A stretch of DNA of 64,000 nucleotides, from assembly GCA_963816545.1 (NCBI GenBank), contig CAWFLE010000011.1:24925-88924 (forward strand), given 5' to 3'. The notes beneath the pieces are model-generated. The model was not told where the DNA came from, searched no databases, and worked only from the letters and a program-made list of their open reading frames with translations. A program made the position numbers and the translations under genes. Positions 32,032-40,593 of the stretch are shown here, piece by piece; positions within the stretch are counted from its first letter, which is position 1; each line of letters starts with the position of its first letter. Origin of the DNA: Albimonas sp963816545. GTDB lineage: Bacteria; Pseudomonadota; Alphaproteobacteria; Rhodobacterales; Rhodobacteraceae.

Positions 32032-33732
32032 TTGATCGACCGCCGCACCCTCCTGCGCACCCTTTCGGCCGCGGGCCTCGCCGGCGCAGGGCAGGCCCTG
32101 CTCCCGGGCTGGGCGCTTTCGGCGAACGCGCCCGACTACGCGCCCTCCCGATCCCGCCCGCGCAGCCGCTGGGACATCGAGATCGGCCGGACGCCCGTCT
32201 CCGTGGGCGGCGTGCGGCGAAGCGCCTACACCTTCAACGGCACGGTTCCGGGCCCGTTGGTGCATCTGCGCGAGGGGGACGACGTCACGCTGAACGTGAC
32301 CAACCGGCTGGAGGAGTCCACGTCCATCCACTGGCACGGGCTGCTGGTCCCGTTCGAGATGGACGGCGTGCCCGGCGTCAACTTCCCCGGCATCCCGCCC
32401 GGCGAGACCTTCACCTACCGCTTCCGGGTGAAGCAGCACGGCACCTACTGGTACCATTCCCACACCGGGTTCCAGGAGCAGCAGGGCCTCTACGGCCCCC
32501 TGGTCATCGACCCGGCCGACGGGCGGGAGCCCTACGCCTACGACCGCGACGTGGTGGTGGTGCTGTCGGACTGGCCGGAGTCGGACCCGGACTTCATCTA
32601 CGACCGCCTGAAGAAGGCCGGGGCGGAATATTACAACTACCACAAGCGCACGATCGACGACTTCGTGCGCGAGGTGGGGCGGGAGGGCCTGCTCTCCGCC
32701 TTGCGCGACCGCACCGCCTGGGCGGAGATGGGGATGATCCCCTCGGACCTGCTCAACGTCACCGATGCGGGCTACGTCCACGCCCTGAACGGCCACGCCG
32801 CCGAAGGCAACTGGACGGCGCTGTTCGAGCCCGGAGAGCGCATCCGCGTGCGGGTCATCAACGCGTCGGCCATGACTCACTACGACGTGCGCGTGCCGGG
32901 CCTGCCGATCACCATGATCCAGGCCGACGGCCAGTACGTGGAGCCGGTCGAGACCGAGGAGTTCCGCATCGGCGTGGCCGAGACCTACGACTTCATCGTG
33001 CAGCCGCCCGACGACCGCGCCTATACGATCTTCGCCGAGACGCTCGACCGCACCGGCTTCACCCGCGCCACCCTCGCCCCCCGCGCGGGCATGCAGGGCC
33101 CGCTGCCGCGACGCCGCGAGCCGCCGCTGCGCGATCTCGGAGACTTCGGCATGGGCGGGATGGACGACAGCCTCGCGCCCTCCGGCGGGCAGGAGCCGAT
33201 GCGCAACATGCCCCCCGCGCTGGACGTGAACGTGGCGATGCGCGTGATGAAGCCGCAGCAACGGCTGGACGAGCCGGGCGTGGGGCTCGGGGACGACGGC
33301 CGTCGGGTGCTGACCTACAGCCAGCTGCGCGCCCTGAACCCGCGCTACCCGCGCGAGCCGAACCGGGAGATCTTCCTCAACCTCACCTCGAACATGGAGC
33401 GCTACATCTTCTCCTTCGACGGGGTGAAGTTTTCGAACGCCGACAAGATACGTTTCCACCTCGGCGAACGCCTGCGCCTGACCATGATGAACCAGACGAT
33501 GATGGCGCATCCGATCCACCTCCACGGCATGTGGATGGAGTTGGAGAACGGTCACGGCGACCGCATCCCGCGCGTGCACACCGTGATGGTCAAGCCGGGC
33601 GAGAAGCTGTCGGTGCTGATCACGCCGGTGGAGCTCGGCGACTGGGCCTTCCACTGCCACCTGCTCTACCACTTCCACTCCGGCATGTTCCGGGTGGTGA
33701 ACGTGTCCCTGCCGCCGGAGGCCCTGCGATGA
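32032..33732 (+). CDS. copA: CopA multicopper oxidase (second set, Tat leader)
   Basis: I prefer the TTG at 32032 because AGGAGAGG lies directly upstream and the protein then starts with a Tat leader, IDRRTLLRTLSAAGLAGAGQ; a GTG at 31990 would overlap the DUF305 stop. The product has about 566 residues with TSIHWHGLLVP, GTYWYHSHTGFQ, HPIHLHGMWME and the type 1 motif AFHCHLLYHFHSGMF. The last ligand motif ends in SGMF where the first CopA has GGMM. The Met-rich insert is short (MGGMDDSLAPSG, MRNMPPALDVNVAMRVM). It overlaps the copB start by four bases. It oxidises Cu+ in the periplasm and is a clear paralogue of the gene at 28621. Confidence 0.92.
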   Translation: MIDRRTLLRTLSAAGLAGAGQALLPGWALSANAPDYAPSRSRPRSRWDIEIGRTPVSVGGVRRSAYTFNGTVPGPLVHLREGDDVTLNVTNRLEESTSIHWHGLLVPFEMDGVPGVNFPGIPPGETFTYRFRVKQHGTYWYHSHTGFQEQQGLYGPLVIDPADGREPYAYDRDVVVVLSDWPESDPDFIYDRLKKAGAEYYNYHKRTIDDFVREVGREGLLSALRDRTAWAEMGMIPSDLLNVTDAGYVHALNGHAAEGNWTALFEPGERIRVRVINASAMTHYDVRVPGLPITMIQADGQYVEPVETEEFRIGVAETYDFIVQPPDDRAYTIFAETLDRTGFTRATLAPRAGMQGPLPRRREPPLRDLGDFGMGGMDDSLAPSGGQEPMRNMPPALDVNVAMRVMKPQQRLDEPGVGLGDDGRRVLTYSQLRALNPRYPREPNREIFLNLTSNMERYIFSFDGVKFSNADKIRFHLGERLRLTMMNQTMMAHPIHLHGMWMELENGHGDRIPRVHTVMVKPGEKLSVLITPVELGDWAFHCHLLYHFHSGMFRVVNVSLPPEALR

Positions 33733-34538
33733 TCCGCCCCCAGCACTTCGCCTTCCTGGCCATCGCCGCCCCGGCCGCCGCGCAGGAACCCCCGCCCGCC
33801 GTGCCGGAGGTTCCCCGAAGCATCGCCGAGGTCCGGGATCCGGAAGGCCCCGTCAGCGCCGAAGCGCTCGCGCGCGGGAACATCCACGTGGAGGGGGAGC
33901 CGGTCCATGACAACGAGTTCCGCATCCGCGGAATGCTCGACCGCGTCGAGTACCAGTCGAACGAGGGCGATCCGAAATACGTCTGGGACGGCTTTCTCTA
34001 CGCCGGCGGCGACTACAACCGCCTGTGGATCGAGAGCGAGGGCGAGGGCCTGTTCGGAGACCAGCTCGAGGCGGGCGAGGTGCAGGTCCTCTACAGCCGG
34101 GCGATCACCCCCTACTGGAACGCCCAGGCCGGCGTCCGCTACGAGTTCACCGACCCCGACCGCTGGTATGGCGTCCTCGCGCTGGAGGGCCTGAACTTCT
34201 ACTGGACCGGGATCGAAGCGGACGCCTACCTCAGCGAGGAGGGCGACGTCTCGGCCGCGTTCGAGATCGAGTACGACGCCCTCCTCACCCAGCGCCTGGT
34301 CGCCCAGCCTCGATTCGAGATGAACCTCCAGGCGCAGGACGTGCCGGAGCTTGGCCTCGGCGCGGGGATCACCAGCATAGAGGCCGGCCTGCGCGTGCGC
34401 TACGAGATCGCGCGGGAGTTCGCCCCCTATGTCGGCGTCTCCTGGGTCCAGCAGGTCGGGGAGACGGCCGCGATGCTCCCGCCCGGCAAGGACTCCGGCG
34501 CCGTGTCGCTGGTCGCCGGTCTTCGCATCTGGTTTTGA
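33729..34538 (+). CDS. copB: CopB outer-membrane copper resistance protein (second set)
   Basis: The protein has 269 residues; the ATG overlaps the copA stop in ATGA. A short signal peptide (MIRPQHFAFLAIAAPAAAQE) is followed by a Pro/Glu-rich linker, then the CopB barrel: RGMLDRVEYQSNEGDPKYVW, DGFLYAGGDYNRLWIESEGE, YSRAITPYWNAQAGVRYEF and the end VAGLRIWF. DPKYVWDG and GGDYNRLW are family hallmarks. It is more canonical than the first CopB (27926). It probably forms a unit with the Tat-exported CopA and the cytochrome c downstream. Confidence 0.93.
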   Translation: MIRPQHFAFLAIAAPAAAQEPPPAVPEVPRSIAEVRDPEGPVSAEALARGNIHVEGEPVHDNEFRIRGMLDRVEYQSNEGDPKYVWDGFLYAGGDYNRLWIESEGEGLFGDQLEAGEVQVLYSRAITPYWNAQAGVRYEFTDPDRWYGVLALEGLNFYWTGIEADAYLSEEGDVSAAFEIEYDALLTQRLVAQPRFEMNLQAQDVPELGLGAGITSIEAGLRVRYEIAREFAPYVGVSWVQQVGETAAMLPPGKDSGAVSLVAGLRIWF

Positions 34539-34549
34539 CGGGAGACGAC

Positions 34550-35092
34550 ATGCGCGTTCTGCTATCGGTCCTCGGAACCCTTGCGGTTCTGCTCCTCCTT
34601 GCGATCGCGACGATCTGGAGCGGCGCCTACAACGTGGCCGCCACGGACGCGCATTTTCCTCCGGTTCGCTACGCGCTCGACGCCGCCATGGCGAGCTCGG
34701 TTCGCGCCCGTGCCGACGCCGAACCCCCGGCGCTGGACGCCGCCGCCGCCGACCGGGGTTTCGCGGCCTTCGACGGCATGTGCGTGCAGTGCCACGGTGC
34801 GCCGGGGGTCGAGCCCGCGCTCTGGGCGCAGCACATGAAGCCCCAGCCCCCCGACCTGGAGGAGCACGCTGCGCACTGGTCCGCGCCGGAGCTCTTCTGG
34901 ATCGTCCACCACGGGATCAAGATGAGCGGGATGCCCGCCTTCGGCCCCACGCACGAGGAGGCCGAGCTCTGGGATCTCGTCGCCTTCGTCGAGCGGCTGC
35001 CCGAGATCGACGCCGTGGCCTACGCTGCGCGACGCGAGGCGCAGGGCGCAGGTTCCGGCCACCATGGCGGCGGCGACGCGCATGGGAAGTAG
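34550..35092 (+). CDS. Membrane-anchored c-type cytochrome
   Basis: This 180-residue protein starts with a single N-terminal anchor (LLSVLGTLAVLLLLAIATIW). A single haem c site CVQCH (Cys78, Cys81, His82) and a Met ligand in GIKMSGMPAFG indicate a class I cytochrome c. The C terminus GSGHHGGGDAHGK is His-rich and may bind metal. It follows copB by 11 bases with a GGAG site, so it belongs to the same operon. Such cytochromes accompany CopA/CopB in several proteobacteria and may accept electrons from Cu+ oxidation; that role is inference. Confidence 0.88.
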   Translation: MRVLLSVLGTLAVLLLLAIATIWSGAYNVAATDAHFPPVRYALDAAMASSVRARADAEPPALDAAAADRGFAAFDGMCVQCHGAPGVEPALWAQHMKPQPPDLEEHAAHWSAPELFWIVHHGIKMSGMPAFGPTHEEAELWDLVAFVERLPEIDAVAYAARREAQGAGSGHHGGGDAHGK

Positions 35093-35107
35093 GCGCTCCG
35101 GCAGGTC

Positions 35108-35138
35108 TTGACCTTCCAGTCGCTGGAATCGCCATCTT
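35108..35138 (+). promoter_or_regulatory. CueR/HmrR-type promoter for the copper ATPase
   Basis: TTGACC (35108-35113), a 19-bp spacer with the dyad TTCCAG-TCG-CTGGAA, and CATCTT as -10 lie 26 bases upstream of the ATPase ATG. The long spacer and dyad are the hallmark of CueR-type activators. Confidence 0.8.
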
Positions 35139-35164
35139 CCTGAGACTGTACCCAGGAGGCTCCC

Positions 35165-37622
35165 ATGGCGACCGAAGCCGCTTCGACCGAGGCGATCATC
35201 CGCGATCCCGTCTGCGGGATGACGGTGGATCCCGATGCCGGCAAGCCTCGCCACGAGCACGGGGGGCGCGTCTTCCACTTCTGCTCCGAGTCCTGCCGCG
35301 CGAAGTTCGCCGCGGCGCCTGAGGACTACATCGCCGCAACCGATCCGGTATGCGGGATGCAGGTGGAGCGGGCCTCGGCCCGGCACATGGCGCGGCATGA
35401 GGGCCAGCGGCACTGGTTCTGCTCGTCCCGCTGCCAAGAAAAGTTCGAGGCCGACCCCGCCGCTTGGCTCGGCGACCGGTCCGCCCCGGCCGCGATGCCG
35501 AAAGGCACGATCTACACCTGCCCCATGCACCCCGAGATCGAGCAGGTCGGCCCCGGCGATTGCCCCATCTGCGGCATGGCGCTGGAGCCGAAGGGCGTGC
35601 CTGCCGCCGACGAGGGGCCGAACCCGGAGTTGGTGGACTTCCGCCGCCGCTTCGCCGTCGGCGCGGCGCTGACCCTCCCGCTGCTGGTGCTGGCGATGGG
35701 GCCGATGGTCGGCATCGGAGTGCGGGAATGGATCGGGGAGCGGACCTCCGACTGGCTGGAGCTGCTGCTCGGCACGCCGGTGATCCTGTGGTCGGGCTGG
35801 CCGTTCCTCGTGCGCGGCGCGCGCTCCTTCCGGTCGATGAACCTCAACATGTTCAGCCTGATCGGCATGGGCGTCTCGGCCGCCTGGATCTTCAGCGCGG
35901 TCGCGGTGCTGGCGCCCGGGATCTTCCCCGCCGGCTTCCGCGACCATGACGGCAACGTCGCGGTCTATTTCGAGGCCGGCGCGGTGATCGTGGTGCTGGT
36001 GCTCCTCGGCCAGATCCTCGAGCTGCGGGCCCGCGAGCGCACCGGCGCCGCGATCCGCGCGCTGCTAGACCTCGCCGCCAAGACGGCGCGCGTGATCCGC
36101 CCTGACGGAACGGAGGAGGAGATCCCGCTTGAAGACGTCCACGAGGGCGACAGGCTGCGCATCCGCCCGGGCGAGAAGGTGCCGGTGGACGGCGAGGTGC
36201 TGGAGGGCCGATCGTCGGTGGACGAGTCCATGCTGACTGGCGAGCCGGTCCCGGTCGAGAAGACCCCGGGCGATGCCGTCACCGGCGCCACGATCAACGG
36301 CACGGGCTCGCTCGTCATGCGAGCGACCCGCGTGGGAAGCGAGACCATGCTGTCGCAGATCGTGGAGATGGTGGCCTCGGCCCAACGGTCCCGCGCGCCG
36401 ATCCAGAAGCTGGCGGACTCCGTAGCCGGCTGGTTCGTGCCGGCGGTGATGGCGGTGGCGGTCCTCGCCTTCATCGGCTGGGCGATCTGGGGACCCGCCC
36501 CGGCCCTCGCCTATGCGCTGGTCGCCGCGATCTCGGTGCTGATCATCGCCTGTCCCTGCGCCCTGGGTCTCGCGACGCCCATGTCGATCATGACCGCGAC
36601 CGGACGAGGGGCCCAGGCGGGCGTGCTCGTCCGCAACGCCGAAGCGCTGGAGCGGTTCGAGAAGGTGGACACCCTGATCGTGGACAAGACCGGCACCCTG
36701 ACCATGGGCAAGCCGGAGCTGGTCGCCGTCCTTCCCGAGCCGGGCCTCTCTTCAGAAGAGGTGCTGCGCCTCGCGGCCAGTCTCGAGCGCGGGTCGGAGC
36801 ACCCGCTTGCCGAGGCCATCGTCCGCGGGGCCGAGGCGCGGGGGATCGCTCTCGCCGCCGCGGCAGAGTTCGAGGCGGCGACCGGCAAGGGCGTGAGCGG
36901 GGTCGTGGACGGGCGGTCGGTGGCGCTCGGCAACGCCGCCATGCTCGCCGATCTGGGGCTGGAGGGCGCGGCGCTCGCCCGCGCCGCCGACGCGCGCCGC
37001 GACGAGGGCGAGACGGTGATGTTCGTGGTCATCGACGGCGCCGTGGCGGGCCTCGTTGCCGTCGCCGACCCGGTGAAGGAGACCACGCCCTCCGCGCTGA
37101 AGGAGCTGCACGCGCTCGGCTTCCGCATCATCATGGCGACCGGCGACAACGAGCGCACAGCCCGCGCCGTGGCGGGGCGGCTCGGCATCGACGAGATCCG
37201 CGCCGATGTCCTGCCCGAGGACAAGGCCCGGATCGTGCGGGAGCTTCAGGCAGCAGGGCCGTCGCGTGGCCATGGCCGGCGACGGCGTGAACGATGCGCC
37301 CGCGCTCGCGCAGGCGGACGTGGGCATCGCCATGGGCGCGGGCGCCGACGTGGCGATCGAGAGCGCCGGCTTCACCCTGGTGAAGGGGGACCTCAACGGC
37401 ATCGTCCGGGCGCGGCGGCTGGCGCAGGCCACCATGCGCAACATCCGCCAGAACCTGTTCTTCGCCCTGGTCTACAACGCAGCTGGCCTGCCGGTGGCGG
37501 CGGGGCTCTTGTATCCGTTCCTCGGGATCCTCCTGTCGCCGATGTTCGCCGCGGCGGCCATGAGCCTGTCCTCGGTGTCGGTCATCGCCAACGCGCTGAG
37601 GCTGAGAGCGACCCGGATCTAA
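35165..37622 (+). pseudogene. copA: Cu+-exporting P1B-type ATPase, single-base frameshift
   Basis: The N terminus has two YHS-type domains (DPVCGMTVDPDAGKPRHEHG and DPVCGMQVERASARHMARHE), then a heavy-metal-binding segment YTCPMHPEIEQVGPGDCPIC. The transporter core has TGEPVPVEKTPGD, the CPC membrane motif (Cys463-Pro-Cys465), DKTGTLT (Asp507) and a GDGVNDAPALAQADVGIAMG hinge. After RIVRELQAAG at about 37256 one extra G changes the frame; removing it restores RRVAMAGDGVNDAP. The interval is one base over a multiple of three, so a corrected product has 818 residues. It would pump Cu+ (or Ag+) from cytoplasm to periplasm. Whether the indel is real is uncertain. Confidence 0.9.
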
Positions 37623-37895
37623 TCGGGGCCGCCAGCCATGCCAGATCCGTAAACCCAACGGCCACGGCATCGGCTAACTGGCGACGGTTCCGAGAATGCG
37701 TCGGAACCACTGTGACGGGCAGAGCGCGAGGGACGCTGGTGGCGCAGGAACTGAAGCCGGGGCGAGGTCGAGCCCCGGCCCCGCCTCATTGCGCCGCCCC
37801 CTCAAAGGAGTGGACCAGACCGAGGTCAGAAGGCGAAGAGGGGGCGGGGTCACGTCAGCACCGCCTCTCCCTGGCCGACCTTGCAGCAACCACAG

Positions 37896-38336
37896 GTGAA
37901 GCCGCACGTTACGATCACCATGGCGCTTCTGATCGGCTTCTCCCTCGTCCTCCTCCTCGGCTTGGTTCATCATTTCGGAATTCTGGCGCTTCGCCAGGTG
38001 AAACCGCGTGCGGAGAAGCGGCGGCACCTGACGGTGCTCGTAGTGTTCGCGGGACTCCTCGCGCTCCACACGCTCGAGATCCTGGGCTACGCCGTCGTCT
38101 ATGCGGGGCTGCTTGACCATGGCGACCTCGGAAGCCTCGACGGTTCCTTCGACGGCAGCTGGGAGGCGTTGGTCTACTTCTCCGGCATCAACTTCACCAC
38201 GGTGGGCTACACCCAGATCGAGACGATCGGCTCGATCCGTCTCGTCTCCATGATGCAATCCTTGGGGGACTTCATGGTCCTGACATGGTCGGCCACCTTC
38301 ATCTACACAATCTGGGGTGAGGCTTGGCGGGGCTAG
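37896..38336 (+). CDS. Two-helix ion channel, potassium-channel type
   Basis: The 146-residue protein (GTG at 37896; an ATG at 37920 is an alternative) has hydrophobic segments at its N terminus (LLIGFSLVLLLGLVHHFGIL), near residues 45-68 (LTVLVVFAGLLALHTLEILG) and at the C terminus. Between them lies a pore helix and filter region INFTTVGYTQIETIGSIRLV. This is the Ion_trans_2 architecture, but the filter reads TVGYT rather than TVGYG, which may change selectivity. It lies 270 bases after the copper ATPase in the same direction. Function beyond cation conduction is unknown. Confidence 0.75.
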   Translation: MKPHVTITMALLIGFSLVLLLGLVHHFGILALRQVKPRAEKRRHLTVLVVFAGLLALHTLEILGYAVVYAGLLDHGDLGSLDGSFDGSWEALVYFSGINFTTVGYTQIETIGSIRLVSMMQSLGDFMVLTWSATFIYTIWGEAWRG

Positions 38337-38766
38337 GTGCACCAAGGTGCGCTCAGGCGGATCCCGTTTCCGACCCACATCGAGATCGGCGCCTCGCGGA
38401 CACCGGCGCCGCTTTGCGCGAACGCTGGTCTCGGCTGGAGAGAAGCCGCCGCGCGTCCCTGTGCCCCAGAATAGGCCTGGCCCTCGGGAATGCTCGCTTG
38501 TCCGGTGCAGGGAAAGTCCCTAGCGCTCTAGCCTGATGATAAACCGCCACATTCTTTGAGTTTGCACTGATAACGGTGACGATGATGGCCGCCAGAAGCC
38601 TTCTGTCGTCGCCGAGCCCATGGATGAGGAGCGAGTGAAGCGTTTTCTGGACGACCTCGCTCACCTCAGCTCGCAGAACGGGATCGGATCTCCCCGGAAC
38701 GCCCCCCGCACCCGCACCCGCAGATTGTAGAGAAGGATCCCTCTGCTCCACCGCCGAGAGGACGCC
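38337..38766. other. Intergenic DNA without a supported gene
   Basis: I see no frame with recognisable homology and no clear RNA or terminator here. The stretch leads into a broken alpha/beta-hydrolase start and may be further relic DNA. Confidence 0.4.
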
Positions 38767-39000
38767 ATGCCCGAACGCCACATGTCGAGACGCGTGCCGC
38801 ATTCCGCTGCGGAGCGCCCGGGGTCGAGGCGAGACAGGGTCGCGCTCGCCTTGGCCGCGACGGCGGCGGGTCTGGCCATCGCGGCGCTTGCGAACCGACG
38901 GCTCGCGCGCCAGGCGGAGCGTCTGAACCCGCCCTCCGGCCGCTGCATTGAGGTGCATGGCGTGCGCCTCCACTATCTCGACCGCGGTTCCGGACCTGTG
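38767..39000 (+). pseudogene. Alpha/beta hydrolase, N-terminal fragment only
   Basis: The start MPERHMSRRVPHSAAERPGS leads to a membrane anchor (VALALAATAAGLAIAALANR) and the typical first strands of an alpha/beta hydrolase, CIEVHGVRLHYLDRGSGPV. The fold then stops: the next bases are antisense to an hsdM fragment. The catalytic Ser, Asp and His are missing. The junction at about 39000 marks a deletion or insertion. Confidence 0.7.
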
Positions 39001-39002
39001 CT

Positions 39003-39625
39003 GCAGGAAGAGCAGCTGCTTGTTGGAAGTCGGGAAAGGCAGATCGCTCCTACGCGCGCGAGCGCCGCCCGCGCTGCTGCCGAACGGCGGGTTAGCGATG
39101 ATGACGTCCGGCGCCCTCAGCGCGGCGGCGTCGTCGGTGAGCGCATCGCAATGGATGAACTCTCCCTCCATGCCGTGCAGGAAAATGTTCATCAGGCACA
39201 GGCGGTAGGTGTCGCCTTCGATCTCAACCGCCTGATAGTGCGGCGGCTTCTTCTTGTGGGCCGCCTTGGTGTGTTTGCCGGCGATGTATTCCTGCGTTGA
39301 GATCAGGAAGCCTGCCGTACCCACCGCCGGATCCTAAATCGTCTCGCCCAGCCCCGGCTGCAACACGCTCACCATCGCATCGACCAGCGGACGCGGCGTG
39401 AAATATTGACCGGCACCCGAGCGCGCTTACGCCACGCTCCGTTGCAGCAGAACTCTCGTACACCGCGCCTAGGCCGTCGCTCTTGGCCTCGTGCCAGTCG
39501 ATTGCGTTGATGCCGTCGACGACCTTTCGCAGGTTTTCCTCGTGGTTGAAGACAGTGGTCGGGAAACGGAAGATCTCGCGCACGACGTGATCCGGCGCGT
39601 CCTCCCCTAAGTGCCCGACTCGAAA
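39003..39625 (-). pseudogene. hsdM: Type I restriction-modification methyltransferase (hsdM) fragment
   Basis: On the minus strand FPTTVFNHEENLRKVVDGIN, AIDWHEAKSDGLGAVYES and a broken GQYFTPRP-like region lead, after a TAG near 39335, to VGTAGFLISTQEYIAGKHTK, NIFLHGMEGEFIHCDALTDD and the catalytic NPPF motif in DVIIANPPFGSSAGG. Only the central catalytic part remains. Both ends are lost: the 5' end near an IS5 element and the 3' end at the hydrolase fragment. It cannot be functional. Confidence 0.85.
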
Positions 39626-39631
39626 CTGCGT

Positions 39632-40463
39632 CAGACATAGCAATACCTTGCGAGGCGTCGGGTGGTTAGGCGGATGTGGGAGACGTTGATCCAGGCCTCG
39701 GCGGAGGCGACTGATTTTTCCCAGTCTCTGGCCAGTCTGCGACACCGTCCAAGCCAGGCGAAGGTCCTCTCCACGACCCATCTTCGGGGCAGGACCTCGA
39801 AGCCCTTCGCCGTATCGGAGCGCTTGATGATCTCGATCGTCCACTCGCCGATCCGGTCGCGCGCGCCGCGGAGCGTGGGCCCCGCGCAGCCGCCGTCGGC
39901 GAAGACGTGCCTGAGCCACGGGCACGATCTGCGGATCGAAGAGAGCGCCGCGGGGCGCCGTCGCGATCCTGGATATCGGCGGCATGGACGACAAGGCCGA
40001 ACAGCAGGCCGATGGTGTCGACCACCGCATGGCGTTTGCGCCCGTTGATCTTCTTGCCCGCGTCATAGCCTCGTATGCCGCCGCTTTCGGTGGTTTTCAC
40101 GGTCTGGCTGTCGATGACGCCCGCCGTCGGCTGCGCCTCCCGGCCCTCCAGCTCGCGGGTTTCCATGGCGAGGTTGAACCGGATCGTGTGCAGCAGCCCG
40201 CTGTCGCGCCAGTCGTAGAAGTAGCGCTGGACGGTCGAATACGGCGGCAGGTCCTTCGGCAGCATCGCCCACCGGCAGCCCGTCGTCGCGATGTGGAGGA
40301 TTGCCTTCACGACCTCCCGCAGGTTCGTGGTTCGCGGCCGGCCCAGACGCTTCCGCGGCGGCATGAAGGGCTCGATCAGCGCCCCCTCGCGGTCGGTCAT
40401 GTCGCTCGCATAGCGAAGCGCCTTCCGCCGATGCTCGCGGCGGGCGCTTTCGGTCCAAGGCAT
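39632..40463 (-). pseudogene. IS5-family transposase, frameshifted
   Basis: The start MPWTESARREHRRKALRYAS, GRPRTTNLREVVKAILHIAT and VIDSQTVKTTESGGIRGYDA define an IS5-family transposase (IS427-like group). After AADIQDRDGAP the frame changes near 39955, and HVFADGGCAGPTLRGARDRI, KRSDTAKGFEVLPRRWVVER and TFAWLGRCRRLARDWEKSVA follow to the stop at 39632. IS427-group elements can join two frames by slippage, but no obvious slippery run is present here. The element lies between the hsdM relic and IS256 copy 2. Confidence 0.85.
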
Positions 40464-40593
40464 TGCCGTCTCCGTCCGGTGCGGCAATCGGACAAAATCA
40501 CAAGCCGCTGAAACCGCTCAACTCTTTTCGGGTTGGGCTCTGAGACTGAGCGCCCGCGCAGCAGTTCGACCCATTACTCGGTCGATCTCCGTG

